A stretch of DNA of 5,377 nt from Candidatus Zhuqueibacterota bacterium (GTDB taxonomy: Bacteria > KSB1 > UBA2214), in assembly GCA_022706175.1 (NCBI GenBank), contig JAKJDB010000223.1, positions 1-5,377 of the forward strand. The letters are read 5' to 3'. Positions within the stretch are counted from its first letter, which is position 1. Each line of letters starts with the position of its first letter. A model generated the notes under the pieces. The model saw nothing but the letters and a program-made list of their open reading frames with translations, was not told where the DNA came from and did not search any database. The translations under genes were made by a program, and so were the position numbers. Below, piece by piece: positions 4,471-5,377 of the stretch.

Positions 4471-5377
4471 ATGCATAACACCAAATCGATCCATTGCCTG
4501 GCGCTGATGTTGCTCCTCGCCGTGGCCGGGCTCCATGCGCAGGGCTACCTGGAGCTGCAAAACCAGGTGGTCAAGCACACGCTTGACAACGGCCTGCGCC
4601 TCCTTGTTCTGGAGCGTCATGAAGCGCCGGTGGTATCGTTCGTCACTTATGCCGACGTCGGTGCGGTAAACGAATCCGAGGGCATCACCGGCATCTCGCA
4701 CATCTTTGAGCACATGGCCTTTAAAGGCACGCGCACGGTCGGCACCAAGGACATCGAGGCTGAGATCAAGGCCATGGCCAAAGAGGATGAGACTTTTTAT
4801 GCCTGGCGCGCCGAATTCGCCAAAGGGTCGTTGGCTGATACGGCCAAACTGAAAAAACTGGATGAGGAACACAAAGCGGCCGTGGCCGATGCTAAACAGT
4901 ATGTCGTCACCAACGAGCTCGGCCAGGCGATCGAGCAGGCCGGGGGTACGGGTATGAACGCCGGCACCGGCTATGATCAGACCGTTTATTTTTACAACCT
5001 GCCGTCCAACAAGGTGGAGCTGTGGATGTCGCTGGAATCGGATCGTTTCCTCAACCCCGTTCTGCGCGAGTTCTACACCGAAAAGCAGGTGGTGATGGAG
5101 GAGCGTCGTCTGCGTACTGAGAGCCAACCGATCGGTAGACTGTTAGAAGAGTTTTTATCCGTATCGTATAAAGCCCACCCCTACGGCGAACCGGTTGTCG
5201 GCCACATGTCGGATCTCAAGACGCTGAGCCGCCAGGACGCCATCGACTATTTCAAGATCAACTATACGCCTGCCAACCTGGTGCTTGCCGTGGTCGGCGA
5301 CGTCAAGGCCCCTGAGGTGATTCAATTGGCCGAGACCTATTGGGGCCGGCTGCCCAAAGGTCCGGAACGCCGACCGG
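4471..5377 (+). CDS. Exported M16 family zinc peptidase (3' end outside window)
   Basis: The first 302 codons of an insulinase/pitrilysin-type metallopeptidase; the C-terminal part lies beyond the right edge. The N-terminus (MHNTKS, then a hydrophobic run to LHA at 21-23) is a typical signal peptide with probable cleavage before Q24, so it acts in the periplasm or outside. The domain begins with HTLDNGLRLLVLERHEAPVVS (36-56). The inverted zinc motif HIFEH (77-81) supplies H77 and H81 as ligands and E80 as catalytic base. The third ligand is probably E211 in the EKQVVMEE segment (204-211). GMNAGTGYDQTVYF and, later, HPYGEPVVG with VVGDV are typical of the family. H81 and E211 are about 130 residues apart, against about 76 in mitochondrial-type members; a Lys/Glu/Ala-rich insertion near 95-150 explains this. 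GGAG (4460-4463) lies seven bases before the ATG. It is probably transcribed separately from the phosphofructokinase gene. Confidence 0.92.
   Translation, partial: MHNTKSIHCLALMLLLAVAGLHAQGYLELQNQVVKHTLDNGLRLLVLERHEAPVVSFVTYADVGAVNESEGITGISHIFEHMAFKGTRTVGTKDIEAEIKAMAKEDETFYAWRAEFAKGSLADTAKLKKLDEEHKAAVADAKQYVVTNELGQAIEQAGGTGMNAGTGYDQTVYFYNLPSNKVELWMSLESDRFLNPVLREFYTEKQVVMEERRLRTESQPIGRLLEEFLSVSYKAHPYGEPVVGHMSDLKTLSRQDAIDYFKINYTPANLVLAVVGDVKAPEVIQLAETYWGRLPKGPERRP

Noticed and set aside
4239..4478. 79-residue frame starting TTG in TTGA overlap with the phosphofructokinase stop
   Set aside because: The N-terminus is hydrophobic like a signal anchor, but there is no Shine-Dalgarno site. The remainder reads through a probable terminator and the peptidase leader and looks non-coding.
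4441..5127. 228-residue minus-strand reading frame opposite the M16 peptidase gene
   Set aside because: Despite its length, the other strand carries a signal peptide, the HxxEH motif and a good ribosome binding site. The antisense product shows no recognisable domain.

Overview
The window looks like chromosomal DNA of a Gram-negative, probably uncultivated bacterium. Three things point that way: an O-antigen ligase next to a lipid-linked glycan flippase, exported proteins with signal peptides, and moderately GC-rich coding DNA separated by AT-rich promoter patches. The M16 peptidase, the group III-like phosphofructokinase and the short exported protein remind me of FCB-group/Calditrichota/KSB1-type genomes. 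That placement is inference from remembered family resemblance and is weak.

Layout. Positions 1-1763 (minus strand) hold the end of a surface-polysaccharide operon read leftward: a complete O-antigen ligase-family gene (594-1763) and a flippase-like gene (1-597) that runs off the left edge. The two overlap by four bases (TTGA), and both appear to start with TTG. Positions 1764-1977 form a divergent promoter region with an operator-like palindrome on a perfect TATAAT box. Positions 1978-2511 (plus) encode a small exported protein of unknown function. It converges on a dodecin gene (2566-2787, minus).

Positions 2788-3120 are a 333-bp divergent intergenic region. It contains a good sigma70-type promoter for dodecin, a dodecin leader with a strong hairpin, a 9-bp inverted repeat around that promoter, and a GC-rich stretch with several short palindromes. 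Positions 3151-4242 (plus) encode a complete 6-phosphofructokinase. A probable terminator follows at 4374-4406. Positions 4471-5377 (plus) are the N-terminal part of an exported zinc peptidase of family M16, cut by the right edge.

How the genes relate. Only the ligase and flippase clearly work together: the flippase would move lipid-linked glycan to the periplasmic face, and the ligase would join or polymerise it there. The other genes look like independently transcribed single genes: flavin storage/binding, the committed step of glycolysis, periplasmic proteolysis, and one unknown. I see no mobile element, CRISPR array, tRNA/rRNA or defence system, and no convincing new multigene system. The most interesting points are at single-gene level: the displaced tryptophan and structured leader of dodecin, the mixed phosphoryl-donor signature of the phosphofructokinase, the helical insertion between the zinc ligands of the M16 peptidase, and the uncharacterised exported protein.
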